DNA of 64,000 nucleotides from Pardosa pseudoannulata (Eukaryota; Arthropoda; Arachnida; Araneae; Lycosidae): NCBI GenBank assembly GCA_032207245.1, contig CM063510.1, positions 44,393,913 to 44,457,912 of the forward strand, read 5' to 3'. Shown piece by piece: positions 20,630 to 32,755 of this stretch (position 1 is its first letter; each line of letters starts with the position of its first letter). The notes under the pieces were generated by a model. It saw only the letters and a program-made list of their open reading frames with translations, ran no database searches and was not told where the DNA came from. The position numbers and the translations under genes were made by a program.

Positions 20630-22580
20630 TAATAATAAATAAAATACTAATGTTAATACACTGAATATATACAAATTTTTTAAATAAAAGTCATGTTCTT
20701 GAATAAAACAAAATTAATATATCTAATATTATAACTATAAAAAATCTATTATAGCTATAACAACATTAATACACTGAAAATATACCAACAATTTATTAAA
20801 TAAAAGTCATGGTAATGAAAAAACATTATAATTAATATATCTAACATTATGACCAATATATCTATTGTAGCCATAATAGCTTTAATACACTGAAAAAAAC
20901 CCTTCAATTTATTAAATGAAAGTCATGCTAATGAAAAAACATTGTATTTATTATATCTAACAATTTAACCAATATATCTATTATAACTATAATAATGTTA
21001 ATACACCGAAAATATGCCACCAAATTTTAAATAAAAGTCATGCTAATGAAAAAACATTATAATTAATATAATCCAATATTATGACTAATATATTCATTAT
21101 AGTTATAATAGTGTTAATACAATCAAAATATAACATCAATATTTTAAATAAAAGACATGCAAAAGAAAAAACAATATAGATAATATATCTAGTATTATGA
21201 CTAATATATATATTATAACTATAATAGTGTTAATACACTGAAAATATACAACCAATTTATTAAATGAATATCAAGCTAATGACAAAACAAAATTAATATA
21301 TCTAATTTTATAACTTATATATCTATTATACCTATAATAGTGTTAATACACTGAAAATATACTGCCAATTTTTTAAAAAGTCATAGTAATGAAAAAACAT
21401 TATGTTTTATATATCTAACATTATGACTAATATATCTATTATAGCTATAACAATGTTAATACACTAAAAATATACTACCAATTTTTTAAATAAATGTCAT
21501 GCTAATGAAAAAACATTGTAAATAATATATCTAACAATATGACTAATAAATCTATTATAGATTTAATAGTGTTACTACACTGAAAATATACCACCAATTT
21601 TTTGAATAAAATCATGTTCCTGAAAAAACATTATAATTAATATCTCTCACATTATGACTAACATATCTATTATAACTAGAATAATGTTAATAGACTGAAA
21701 ATATACCATCAATTTTTTAAATAAAAGTCATACTAATGAGAAAACGTTACAGTTAATGTATCTAGTATTGTAACTAATACGTCTATTATAGCTATAATGG
21801 TAATACACTGAAAATATACTTCCATTTTTTTACATAAAATCATGTTACTGAAAAAATACTATAATTAATATATCTAGTATTATGACTAATTATACTAGAT
21901 AAACAGTGTATTTTTGTATTATAGCTATAATATCGTTAATACAATGAAAATATACCTCGGATTTTTTAAATAAATGCCATGTTACTGAAAAAAATTATAA
22001 TTAATATATCTAACATTATGACTAATATATCTGTTATAGCTATAATAGTTTTAATACACTAAACAGATAACACCAACTTTTTAAATAAAAGTCATGTTAC
22101 TGAAAAAATATTTTAATTAATATATCTAGTATTATGACTAATATATCTATTATAACTATAATAGTGTTAATACACTGAAAATATACCACCAATTTTTTAA
22201 ATAAAAGTCATGCTAATGAGAAACATTATAATTTATATATATCTAACATTATAACTAATACATCTATTATAACTATAATAGTGTTAATGCACTGAAAACA
22301 TACCCCCAATTTTTTAAATAAAAGTCATGCTAATGAAAAAACATTATGATTTATATATCTAACATTATGACTAATATATCTAATATAGCTGTAATAGTGT
22401 TAATACACTGAAAATATACCACCAATTTTTTAAATAATAGTCCATCTAATGAAAAATATAGTCAATATTCCTATTATAACTAATATTATAACTAATGTAT
22501 ATATTGTAATTAATCTATAATAGTGTTAATGCACTTAAAACGTACCCCCAATTTTTTAAAATAAAAATATAAATTTTATA
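20630..22580. repeat. satellite array, about 17 units of about 117 bp
   Basis: The phrase TTAATACACTGAAAATATAC recurs with variants at near-regular 110-130 bp spacing from about 20655 to 22530. It is followed each time by TTTTTTAAATAAAAGTCATG, CTAATGAAAAAACATTATAA and TTATGACTAATATATCTATT. The whole array is extremely AT-rich and units are diverged by substitutions and small indels. Confidence 0.9.
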
Positions 22581-22671
22581 TATTGTAAATAAAAATATCA
22601 CATTAACCGTTTTGTGTTGATTATCGTTAATAAAAACTGCCCATTTCAACAGTTATTAATAATAACTGGTT

Positions 22672-22716
22672 AATTATGCATTTGACTATTAGAACTATCA
22701 TGTCAAATGCATAATT
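22672..22716. repeat. perfect 15-bp inverted repeat just after the satellite
   Basis: AATTATGCATTTGAC and GTCAAATGCATAATT are exact inverse complements separated by 15 nt. It lies about 90 bp beyond the last satellite unit. Confidence 0.8.
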
Positions 22717-22719
22717 TGT

Positions 22720-23875
<1,156 letters not shown>

Positions 23876-24455
23876 CTTCCTTTATACGGAATTCACAAGA
23901 CATATTTATTTATACGAAGAAATTCTTGTCCGGCGAAACTGTCATAACGTGTATGTAATTAATTATCCACTTATACGAATATTCATTTACACTTTTGAAA
24001 TTAAATGTTATTCAGTTATGGGAGAGGAGAAAAATATATTTTGCAAACACACTTGCACGATACATATTAACTTCTCCCGAAGGGTTTTTTCCTTTTTCTT
24101 ACAGAATTTTTGTTTGCATTATTTTTAATTCATATCTCAATACCTCTTAACGTTTTATATCATTTTAGTTTATAAAAAGCGTTTGCTGTATCCATTTATT
24201 GTATATGTCTATTGAATGCTGAAACTTGCTGTATATTAAATAAAGCAGGTTTTAGCCGAAGAAAAAAAGATTTTGTTATTTTAGGTTACAGATATTTATA
24301 TAAGTATCATTCTTAAATAAAAATTACATTTATTTATTAAAAACCCAGAAACACGGTACAGTAGAGTTTTTATATTTTTATAAGTGGAAATGACTAATAT
24401 TTACTTATAAGAAGAATTATACTTTCTCACTGATCTTCGAAAATGGGAGTTTTTC

Positions 24456-24458
<3 letters not shown>
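23876..24458. other. no gene seen
   Basis: AT-rich spacer between two TA microsatellites; no recognisable element. Confidence 0.4.
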
Positions 24459-24503
<45 letters not shown>

Positions 24504-24611
24504 CATATATTATATACATTATATACATATGTATGTATATAACTTTATTTATTTATTTATATTTATAGATATATGTGTACGTATATATATATTATACATT
24601 ACGAGCATATG

Positions 24612-24651
<40 letters not shown>

Positions 24652-24687
24652 CATATAAATTTATTTATACATTTATATTCATATACA

Positions 24688-24725
<38 letters not shown>

Positions 24726-24731
24726 TATACA

Positions 24732-24782
<51 letters not shown>
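24459..24782. repeat. TA/CATA compound microsatellite
   Basis: Runs of TATATA separated by CATATACATATATG and short ATTTATTTATTTA segments. Confidence 0.95.
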
Positions 24783-24783
<1 letters not shown>

Positions 24784-24836
24784 GTCAAACTTTTCATGGT
24801 GAACATGGCTTATAACGAGCTCCAGTTATAAAAAAC

Positions 24837-25111
24837 GAAAATTTTAGCTCTCGGCGATTTTTTTTTTTATTTTTAATGCGAATTAATCGTTTTATAGCGA
24901 TCCTACGAAATCTTACTAAGGGAATATTTTGAATGTTTCACTATAATGTCGATAGCACTAAACGTATCCAAAACAAAAACAACTCACCTCCTGTTGGAAT
25001 GGCTCGCTAAGTACGTACACCCCTGGAAGCATTCGTCCAGCCCACTCCACTTAAATTGGAAATGCACTGAGTACGTACACCCCTGGACAGCTCGTCCAAC
25101 TAACGTACTCC
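24837..25111 (+). repeat. repeat X, copy 1
   Basis: Shares with 27176-27437 the phrases CTCCTGTTGGAATGGCTCGC, TTAAATTGGAAATGCACTGA and CAACTAACGTACTCC. Within each copy GAGTACGTACACCCCTGGA (or a close variant) occurs twice about 60 bp apart. The two copies flank a satellite array in direct orientation. Confidence 0.85.
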
Positions 25112-25359
25112 ATGTCGGCGGGAGACATGCCTTAATAACTCCGACATCTTCTGGATCGCCTATCGCGCGGGCTCATCTCTTGGTCTTGCAACGCCCAGTG
25201 ACAGCAAAGATGACGGATGGTTGGAGATTGAAACAACTCTTAAATTGTCCTATTTTTATTTACGGCTTATCACACTTCTAACCACCGGAAGCGCACATCC
25301 ATAATGGGGATTTTTTAAATGAGCCCAACAAATTATTTCCCCGTCAGTTTATCTTACTG

Positions 25360-26690
25360 GTTTTTGCAGAATTTGTATGTAACAGTGGCGAGGCTAGATT
25401 TCTAATGCAATGGAAGCTCTGTGCGTCAATAATTTGATAAAACACGTAAATACTATATATGTGTACTGGACTGTTAGCCTCCTGCGTGTAAGGTAGTATT
25501 TGCCCTCCCCCCTGTCCTGCTTTCAAGATAGTATTTGAACAGCCCTTAATCAAAGCGTATACCTATAACACTGGCGAGGCTCCAGTACTAATGCAATGGA
25601 AGCTCTGTGCCCCAATAATTTGATAAAACACATAAATACTATATATGTGTACTGGAGTGTTAGCCTCCTGCATGTAAGGTAGTATTTGCCCCCCCCCCAT
25701 GTCCCTGCGTTCAAGATAGTATTTGAAAAGCCTTTAATCAAAGCGTGTACCTATAACAGTGGCGAGGCTCGAGTTCTAATGCAATGGAAACTCTGTGCCC
25801 CAATAATTTGATAAAACACATAAATACTATATATGTGTACTGGACTGTTAGCCTCCTGCATGTAAGGTAGTATTTGCCCCCCCCCCCAATGTCCCTGCGT
25901 TCAAGATAGTATTTGAAAAGCCTTTAATCAAAGCGTGTACCTATAACAGTGGCGAGGCTCGAGTTCTAATGCAATGGAAACTCTGTGCCCCAATAATTTG
26001 ATAAAACACATAAATACTATATATGTGTACTGGAGTGTTAGCCTCCTGCATGTAAGGTAGTATTTGCCCCCCCCCCATGTCCCTGCGTTCAAGATAGTAT
26101 TTGAAAAGCCTTTAATCAAAGCGTGTACCTATAACAGTGGCGAGGCTCGAGTTCTAATGCAATGGAAACTCTGTGCCCCAATAATTTGATAAAACACATA
26201 AATACTATATATGTGTACTGGAGTGTTAGCCTCCTGCATGTAAGGTAGTATTTGCCCCCCCCATGTCCCTGCGTTCAAGATAGTATTTGAAAAGCCTTTA
26301 ATCAAAGCGTGTACCTATAACAGTGGCGAGGCTCGAGTTCTAATGCAATGGAAACTCTGTGCCCCAATAATTTGATAAAACACATAAATACTATATATGT
26401 GTACTGGACTGTTAGCCTCCTGCATGTAAGGTAGTATTTGCCCCCATGTCCCTGCGTTCAAGATAGTATTTGAAAAGCCTTTAATCAAAGCGTGTACCTA
26501 TAACAGTGGCGAGGCTCGAGTTCTAATGCAATGGAAACTCTGTGCCCCAATAATTTGATAAAACACATAAATACTATATATGTGTACTGGACTGTTAGCC
26601 TCCTGCTTGTAAGGTAGTATTTGCCCCTCCCCTGTCCCTGCTTTCAAGATAGTATTTGGACACCCCTTAATCAAAGCATATACCTAGTCG
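25360..26690 (+). repeat. satellite array, seven units of about 187 bp
   Basis: GGCGAGGCT recurs at 25387, 25573, 25761, 25951, 26139, 26325 and 26508 (spacings 183-190 bp). Each unit carries AATGCAATGGAAACTCTGTG, ATAAATACTATATATGTGTA, GTTAGCCTCCTGCATGTAAG, a C-run and TTCAAGATAGTATTTGAAAA. Most length variation comes from the C-run, which is 5 to 11 C long. Units 3-7 are nearly identical; units 1-2 differ most. Minus-strand frames in single units are artefacts. Confidence 0.95.
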
Positions 26691-26949
26691 ATATTCTATA
26701 GGCCACCCTAAAATTTGGCCGCCTGCGTACATGCATGCGCTGCACATCTATTAACCCCGGCCCTTTAAGTAATGTACCAAAATTATTACCCCTAAAATAG
26801 ATAGCTAAAATTTTACTTTTTCATTCTAAGTTTCCAATACCTAATTTCTCAGTCTTTTTCTGTTTAGGCAATTACGAATCAACCTCTAAAATTTTCTATA
26901 AATGATTTGTACTTTTGCAAATCTACTTCCGATATGTTAATAACTTTAT

Positions 26950-26953
26950 ATAT

Positions 26954-27023
<70 letters not shown>

Positions 27024-27026
27024 TAT
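26950..27026. repeat. TA microsatellite
   Basis: Nearly uninterrupted TATATA for about 70 bp. Confidence 0.95.
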
Positions 27027-27175
27027 TTGAGAATTCTTATTGACCCTTGAACCCTTGCTGTAAACTCTGACCCGTCAGTGGCACCGTCCCCTCTTTAGAA
27101 GAAAATCGTTGTTCTCCATAGCGGTATTGCACTCAATACTTTATTATTCCTAATTATTATTTAGTGAATTTTAGT

Positions 27176-27437
27176 TCTCGACGATTTCCTTCTGTTTTTA
27201 ATGCTAATTAATCCTTTTATTGCGAACCTACGAAATTTTAATAAAGCGAATATTTTGAATCTTTCATTATAATGTTGATAGCACTAAACGTATCTATAAC
27301 AAAAACAACTAACCTCCTGTTGGAATGGCTCGCTAAGTACGTACGCCCCTGGAAACATTCGTCCAACTTATTCCACTTAAATTGGAAATGCACTGAGTAC
27401 GTACACCCCTGGATAGCTCATCCAACTAACGTACTCC
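27176..27437 (+). repeat. repeat X, copy 2
   Basis: Direct-orientation counterpart of 24837-25111, with scattered substitutions and no large gaps. Confidence 0.85.
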
Positions 27438-27584
27438 TATAGAGGCCCTATGGCCAAATTATTATTATTAATTACTGTTAATTGCTGTTGTGCTTGTTTG
27501 CGGAATAAATATTAGAAAAGAAAATGGCCCGTGTAAATATGCTGAAATTCTAAGTTCAATCACATCCTATTATAGCAACATAGT

Positions 27585-27745
27585 GTACCGAGCGAGTACG
27601 CAGTCCTGTAACAGGAGCTAGTAGATGTGCAGTGTACATGCACGCTGGCGGCCAATAGAATATCGACTAGGCATGCTGATTGATAGGAACTGCCAAACAC
27701 TATCTTGCACGCAGGAATAGGGGGCGGCCAAATTCTTCCTTGGAC
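27585..27745 (-). repeat. inverted relative of the 187-bp satellite unit and its right flank
   Basis: Read on the minus strand, this segment gives GTTAGCCGCCTGCGT, then GCGTGCAAGATAGTGTTTGG, then CCTAGTCGATATTCTATTGG. This matches the last half-unit of the array and its exit sequence CCTAGTCGATATTCTATAGG at 26683-26702. The satellite thus has a single, inverted copy about 1 kb away. Confidence 0.75.
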
Positions 27746-29390
27746 GCAGGCGGCTAACAATCCAAAGCGGGTGTAATGTGGGTGGGTGGTTGGTTGCAGT
27801 TTATTGGCACAAGATCCAATCAAGGATGTACTGCGCCAAACGAAAGAGTGAAATTTTAAAATAAAGAAGTATATAATTTAAAAGTATAAGATACTAACTG
27901 TGGAATGTTAAGAGAAAAAATGCAAGTAAAAGCCGATGTAAAGATACGCATTCAAATATTTTTAAAAATTAAATAAGGTTAAAAATACCAATGCGAATGA
28001 GAAATTCAAAAAGTTTTGAGTGGGAAATTTCGCCTAAACTCCCCATTCAAATGTGACGTGATGTTAAAGTGACAGATAAACGTTAGATATTTTAAATTTG
28101 CATTGATATCTTCATTACCCAAAGCAACGGATATGCATTCAAATGTGGAATAATCTAAATGTACAAAAAGTATTTTTTTAATCATTTCAATTTTAACAAG
28201 AAAAGTGATAAAAAATGCACTTAAATTTTTTGTTTGAGTGTTTTGTTATGCTTCTTGCAAATACATATCGATGCTAGTTTAAAATCTCTCCTGTTGGGAT
28301 TCCAAGGACGCTGAACAGCTTTTTCCATTTACTTTTTATGATTGAATATTGTATTGTCGCTGGAAATGTACCTATGTGCAAAATTTGAGATCTCTAGATA
28401 GTCAGGAAGGTAGTTGAAAATGAATCTCAAAATATCAACAGACACACACGTGGAGTTAAGTAAAAGAGGTTGAAAAAGGGCTAAATGAAATTAAAATATA
28501 CGCAAAATAATAACAGAAAAATTAAATTATTAAAATATTCCTAGTATAAACACATCAAAACTTATATAATTTCAAAGCCCATTATCACATGAATTAAGTT
28601 ACCTGAAAGATTTTAAATTTTTTTAGTATGTGATTCAAAGAAAATTGTACACAGTTTATCAGGCCTTTTTCGGATTTTTAAAACAATTTATTTAATTTTA
28701 AAAATTACATATTATTTTTTCCAAAATTAAAAAAAAAAAAACTTTGTTTTTACTCACTTTTATTTTAATTTTTTCGGCTTATTTTGTACGGATGTCACTG
28801 GCTACAAAAATATTTATGTTTTACTATCCCTAAACTTTCTACTCTCTAGTTTTGTGTTATGAACTCACGAATCAACCCTTCTATCTCTTTGCTCTTTTAT
28901 GTGTTTATTTTTTCGCTCGTTGTCATTTTTGTGCTTACTGATAGAAGCCTCTGGATTAACGGGCTAGGCCCATAGAGTCCAGTTGCATCACCACCTTTGA
29001 TGCCTTTGATACACAGTTTATGGTAGCCAAGCTGCATGGAGACAGAGAGAGAGAGAGAAAAAAAAAATTCTATCTCAATCATGCCTATGACCTCCGAATA
29101 ATTTGACCTGCATATAACGTTCACAGGGTTTTCCTGAATCACTATGCAAAATATCATCAAAATCGGTCCAGGTATTTCGAAATGCATTGCAAACACACAC
29201 ACACACATACATACGTACCTAAATACATACAAAGGATTTTAAATATACAGCTATGCCTTTTCAGTATTAACTAGGTTACATAATCGCACTGTCACCCGGC
29301 GCACGCAGGAATATCTACAATAACAAAGTAAAAGAACAAAGTCTTTGCGTAAAGGAGTTCAATCCTCAACTGAAGTGTTAAAAATAAATT
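27746..29390. other. no gene seen; possible 3' tail of an unidentified retroelement
   Basis: At about 29135-29215 the phrase AAAATATCATCAAAATCGGT followed by CACACACACACACATACATA resembles the 3' ends of several arthropod transposons. A 111-codon minus frame at 28897-29232 overlaps it and shows no domain. The rest is AT-rich. Confidence 0.35.
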
Positions 29391-29394
29391 CGCT

Positions 29395-29745
29395 TGCATG
29401 TTTGTCCTAATCACCAAAATGGAGATGCTCCACACATTAGCCTTCTTGTTAAGAATGTTCACAAAAATCTCTCTACAGCAGAACGTGTCAACGGAAGCCA
29501 CTTTCCTTATGTGTGGCCACCCGGATCTCTAAACCTCAGCCCATGGGACTTTTAACTTTGGGGACATTTGAAACATTTACTCAGTTTAAGAAAACCTAGA
29601 ACTATACCTGATGTGAAATACAGCATTTCACGACAAATTTTCATCATTTCTTTTGACACACTTCGGTCAACTGTAGGACATGTCATCTTACAATTTCAAA
29701 TAGTAGCGGAAAATGATGGCCGTCATGTTGATCATGTCTTGTTGT
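29395..29745 (+). pseudogene. mariner/IS630-superfamily transposase C-terminal fragment
   Basis: The plus frame reads HQNGDAPHISLLVKNV (Asp with the GA-PH motif), then HFPYVWPPGSLNLSPWDF, a stop, LWGHLKHLLSL, and later GRHVDHVLL before the end. The order D-GAPPH, WPPRSPDL-P-DFFLWG, GGH--H is that of DDE/D transposases of the mariner/IS630 superfamily. In-frame stops show it is dead. Confidence 0.75.
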
Positions 29746-29979
29746 AATAATTTTTTTTTAATCTAGAGTAAATATCGGCTAAACGTGTAATTCCTCAAAA
29801 ACATTCTCTGGTGGTGAAATTTTGAACTTTTTTTTTAATTATTCGCTGGTAGAAATTCCCCTTTCTTCATTATGTTTTACACAACATTTCATAATGAACA
29901 ATAGTTTCGAATGTAGATAACTTTAAAGTTGAAAGTTTACTTATGGACAAGCTGTATAGTAAATTTAAATAACAAAATA

Positions 29980-30306
29980 CCGGGTGGCCATAATTAAACT
30001 GACAGTGCTCACAGTGTTCTGCAGCGCGATCTATTTGGGAGAATGACGCCACATTTTGTAGGAAGGTTAAACAAGACGGAGGTATACAAGTCGGGGAGTT
30101 ATAGAAAATAGAATGTTAACACTCTATTTTCTATTACACAGCGCTAAATATTCCCCTACCGGTGACTTTTGGAACTAATTTGTTTTTTCGCGGAATCCTC
30201 CGTCCCCCGTCTTGTTTAATCTTCTTACAAAATGTGGCGCCATTCTCGCAAATAGATCGCGCTACAGAACACTGTGAGCATTGTCAGTTTAATTATGGCC
30301 ACCCGG
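29980..30306. mobile_element. MITE with arms of about 90 bp, TA-flanked
   Basis: The ends are CCGGGTGGCCATAATTAAAC and its inverse complement. The arms continue through GCTCACAGTGTTCTG, AGCGCGATCTATTTG, GCCACATTTTGTA and AACAAGACGG with only a few mismatches. The flanks read TA on both sides. A smaller nested inverted pair (ATAGAAAATAGA with TCTATTTTCTAT) lies near 30101-30135. The ends could be mobilised by the transposase whose remnant is at 29395-29745; this is inference from adjacency. Confidence 0.9.
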
Positions 30307-30852
30307 TATTTTCTTGAGATTTGTGTTACTCTAAAATACAATATTCATTATTCAATTTAGTACATATAGTTTAAAAAGGTTCAATAAAAAAAAACTTAAA
30401 AAAATACACAGTTTGTATTAACCGAGATTTCCGACATCAGAGAGAACTAACGGTCCCAGTTAGCTCGGATAATATAAGTTTATTCTAAAATGCAACTTTC
30501 ACTCCCGGTGATTACAACAAAGTAAAAATAATTTCTTCTTCACTAGGCATGTGAACAGACTATGTTCAAAATAGTAGAGGAAAAAGTTTATTACAGAAAA
30601 TGTGGCGTAGGATTTGAGTAGTATTTAACTGGAAAATCTCGTCCAGAGCGATAAAATGAATTTTTTTCTTCTTTTGGCCACAGGTGATTAATTCCCAAGC
30701 ATACACAACTGATAAAAACTTTTAATCTAAAAAAGTCCAGCAAATCTCTGAAAAACTCATCCCCTTTAGCGGATAACAACGGATACGTCGAAAACGGAAG
30801 AGAGAGGTTACATCGATCAGAGATTTTCGAAATAGAGGATATATCGAATAAA
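30307..30852. promoter_or_regulatory. presumed promoter region of the astacin gene
   Basis: Sequence directly upstream of the start codon at 30853. No clear TATA box or initiator could be fixed. The start codon context ATAAAATGG (A at -3, G at +4) is favourable. The assignment is positional only. Confidence 0.3.
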
Positions 30853-30898
30853 ATGGCATTGGTTCTGTTGGTTGTGTTTTGTTTTCTCTCATTAACAT
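30853..30898 (+). CDS. Astacin-like secreted metalloprotease, exon 1 (signal peptide)
   Basis: The ATG at 30853 in good context starts MALVLLVVFCFLSLT, a hydrophobic signal peptide, and runs into a consensus donor T|GTAAGT at 30899. The exon is 46 nt and ends in phase 1, which exon 2 at 37501 requires. The link across a 6.6-kb intron rests on this phase match, on signal-peptide character and on the lack of a better candidate nearer to exon 2. The frame that runs into exon 2 from 37314 begins at TTG, not ATG. Together the six exons sum to 738 nt (245 codons plus stop), close to the usual size of spider astacins. The enzyme would be a secreted zinc endopeptidase acting in venom or digestive secretion. 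Which of the two cannot be told from sequence. Confidence 0.68.
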
Positions 30899-31312
30899 GT
30901 AAGTTAAAAGAAACTTATTTTGACGAAAGTATATATTTTTTAAATATTTGCTAAACATATTCTTGGATATGCACATCTTGGATATTGTGACAAAATTTAA
31001 AAACTATAAAATAACTAGAAATGCATTAAAATATTTTTTATCATAATTGTGTCCTTTAAATTGTTTGTTTAAAACGCCTTCATTACTTTTTTTGCCTCAA
31101 TGAGTTTTTTAAAAGATAATTACTTAGGAATTCTAGAGGAAGATAATTACTTAGCACTGAAAGAATTACTTATGCTGCCGGATATTAAAATAAGGTTCTA
31201 TGAACATGAAAAATATTTTGTAACGGTACTAATATTCTATAAATTTCTACTAATAATATTAAATTTCATTATTTATGCATTTCTAATTGCTAGAAATAAA
31301 GAATAATTTTAA

Positions 31313-31513
31313 CCCTTTGCCAGTCTTGAACATCACATGTGGTTTACATACCTAATGCGTTTTTATGCTTCTATGTCACATGCGATATACAATGAACTAT
31401 ATTTTACATACAAGCTTTTATATATTTTATATCATTGAGTATCACATCTGATATACAAGCCCCTGCAGCATTAGATGTGTGTATCATATGTGATGAATAA
31501 GACAGGCAAAGAA
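31313..31513. mobile_element. possible piggyBac-type MITE (201 bp)
   Basis: Flanked by TTAA at 31309-31312 and 31514-31517. The ends CCCTTTGCCAGTCTT and AAGACAGGCAAAGAA are inverse complements with three mismatches. The interior repeats a motif like ATCACATGTGATATAC about four times. It lies in astacin intron 1. Confidence 0.6.
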
Positions 31514-31736
31514 TTAAATAAGCCTAATAATGACGTAAATATGTATTTTATAAAATCTGCTTTGTTGCACTGTACCCAATTTTTCTCGAGAATTCTGGTT
31601 TGCTCAAGTACATAAAAATGTCAATAACTATAAAATAATGAACAAAATATGTACAAAAATGGTTGCTATTAGAGAAAAATATAACAAGATATCGAATGTG
31701 CATAAAATGTTAACATTTTCTATTACTTTTTAATAA

Positions 31737-32185
31737 TTTATTTCAATTTAAAATCTTTAAATCGATTTATCTCTTTATATTTTTATTTCATTTTGATATC
31801 TTAAATTGATTTATCTCTTTATATTTTATTTCAATTTGAAATCTTTAAATCAATTTATATCTTTACATTTTTATTTCAATTTGAAATCTTTAAATTGATT
31901 TATCTCTTTATATTTTATTTCAATTTGAAATCTTTAAATCAATTTATATCTTTACATTTTTATTTCAATTTGAAATCTTTAAATTGATTTATCTCTTTAT
32001 ATTTTATTTCAATTTGAAATCTTTAAATCAATTTATATCTTTACATTTTTATTTCAATTTGAAATCTTTAAATTGATTTATCTCTTTATATTTTATTTCA
32101 ATTTGAAATCTTTAAATCAATTTATATCTTTACATTTTTATTTCAATTTGAAATCTTTAAATTGATTTATCTCTATATATTTTTT
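31737..32185. repeat. tandem repeat with alternating 44/45-bp half units
   Basis: TTATTTCAATTTGAAATCTT followed by TAAATTGATTTATCTC or TAAATCAATTTATATC repeats about ten times. The two versions alternate, giving a higher-order period of about 89 bp. The last four double units are nearly identical. Confidence 0.92.
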
Positions 32186-32190
32186 AATGT

Positions 32191-32755
32191 GAGCCACGGT
32201 AGCTCAGTCGGTTAAGGCAACGATCTCATGAACGAAAGGTTCGGTGCTCGAGACGGAAAGTTCCGGCGTGTTATTAATGGTGGCTATGGTCATGTAATAT
32301 AGGTTTGTGGTCCAATTGTCCTCCAAGTTCCGACACGATACCTCTGGAAGTAACAGACCAGGCCTGGGGTCTTCTGCTTGGCCCATGCTTCTAAATTACG
32401 AAGACCCACTTTGTTTGTTTGTGTTGCCCCTATGAAGTAATGTTGACCGCCTATTTGGTGTTTCCACAACAAAATAACTCATAAATGTTGTTATTACTAA
32501 TCCCAGATTGTCTAGCAAAGCTAGACGATCTCCATAAATCCTAAAATACACACACACACACAAAGAAAGATAAAAAAGTAGAGAATCCCGAAGGACCAAG
32601 TTCTGTTTAAAGTCCAAGATAACTAAGATATGTGCCTGTATACTCTGTTAGCACCACACCAATGGCACTCTGGAAAGATCTGTCCCTGCCTGAAAGTGAG
32701 TGCTCTATGGGGACCCCTGCTATGGCTCGATGATGATGAATGAAGTATTCGCATG
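32191..32755 (+). mobile_element. tRNA-derived SINE (family 2)
   Basis: Starts GTGAGCCACGGTAGCTCAGT, whose TAGCTCAGTCGG is a near-perfect A box, followed by a weak B box (AAAGGTTCGGTGCTCG). A long non-tRNA body follows with GTCCAATTGTCCTCCAAGTT and ends near GGCTCGATGATGATGAATGA. The exact 3' boundary is uncertain. It lies in astacin intron 1. Confidence 0.65.

Noticed and set aside
20630..22580. CRISPR-like regular repeats
   Set aside because: Units are contiguous 117-bp tandem repeats without unique spacers, in a eukaryotic intergenic region.
25344..26119. Repeated 63-69 aa minus-strand ORFs
   Set aside because: Each is one satellite unit read in frame. Length changes in the C-run break the frame between units.
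28897..29232. 111-codon minus-strand ORF
   Set aside because: It runs into a CA microsatellite and a GA run and overlaps a transposon-like 3' tail; no recognisable protein.
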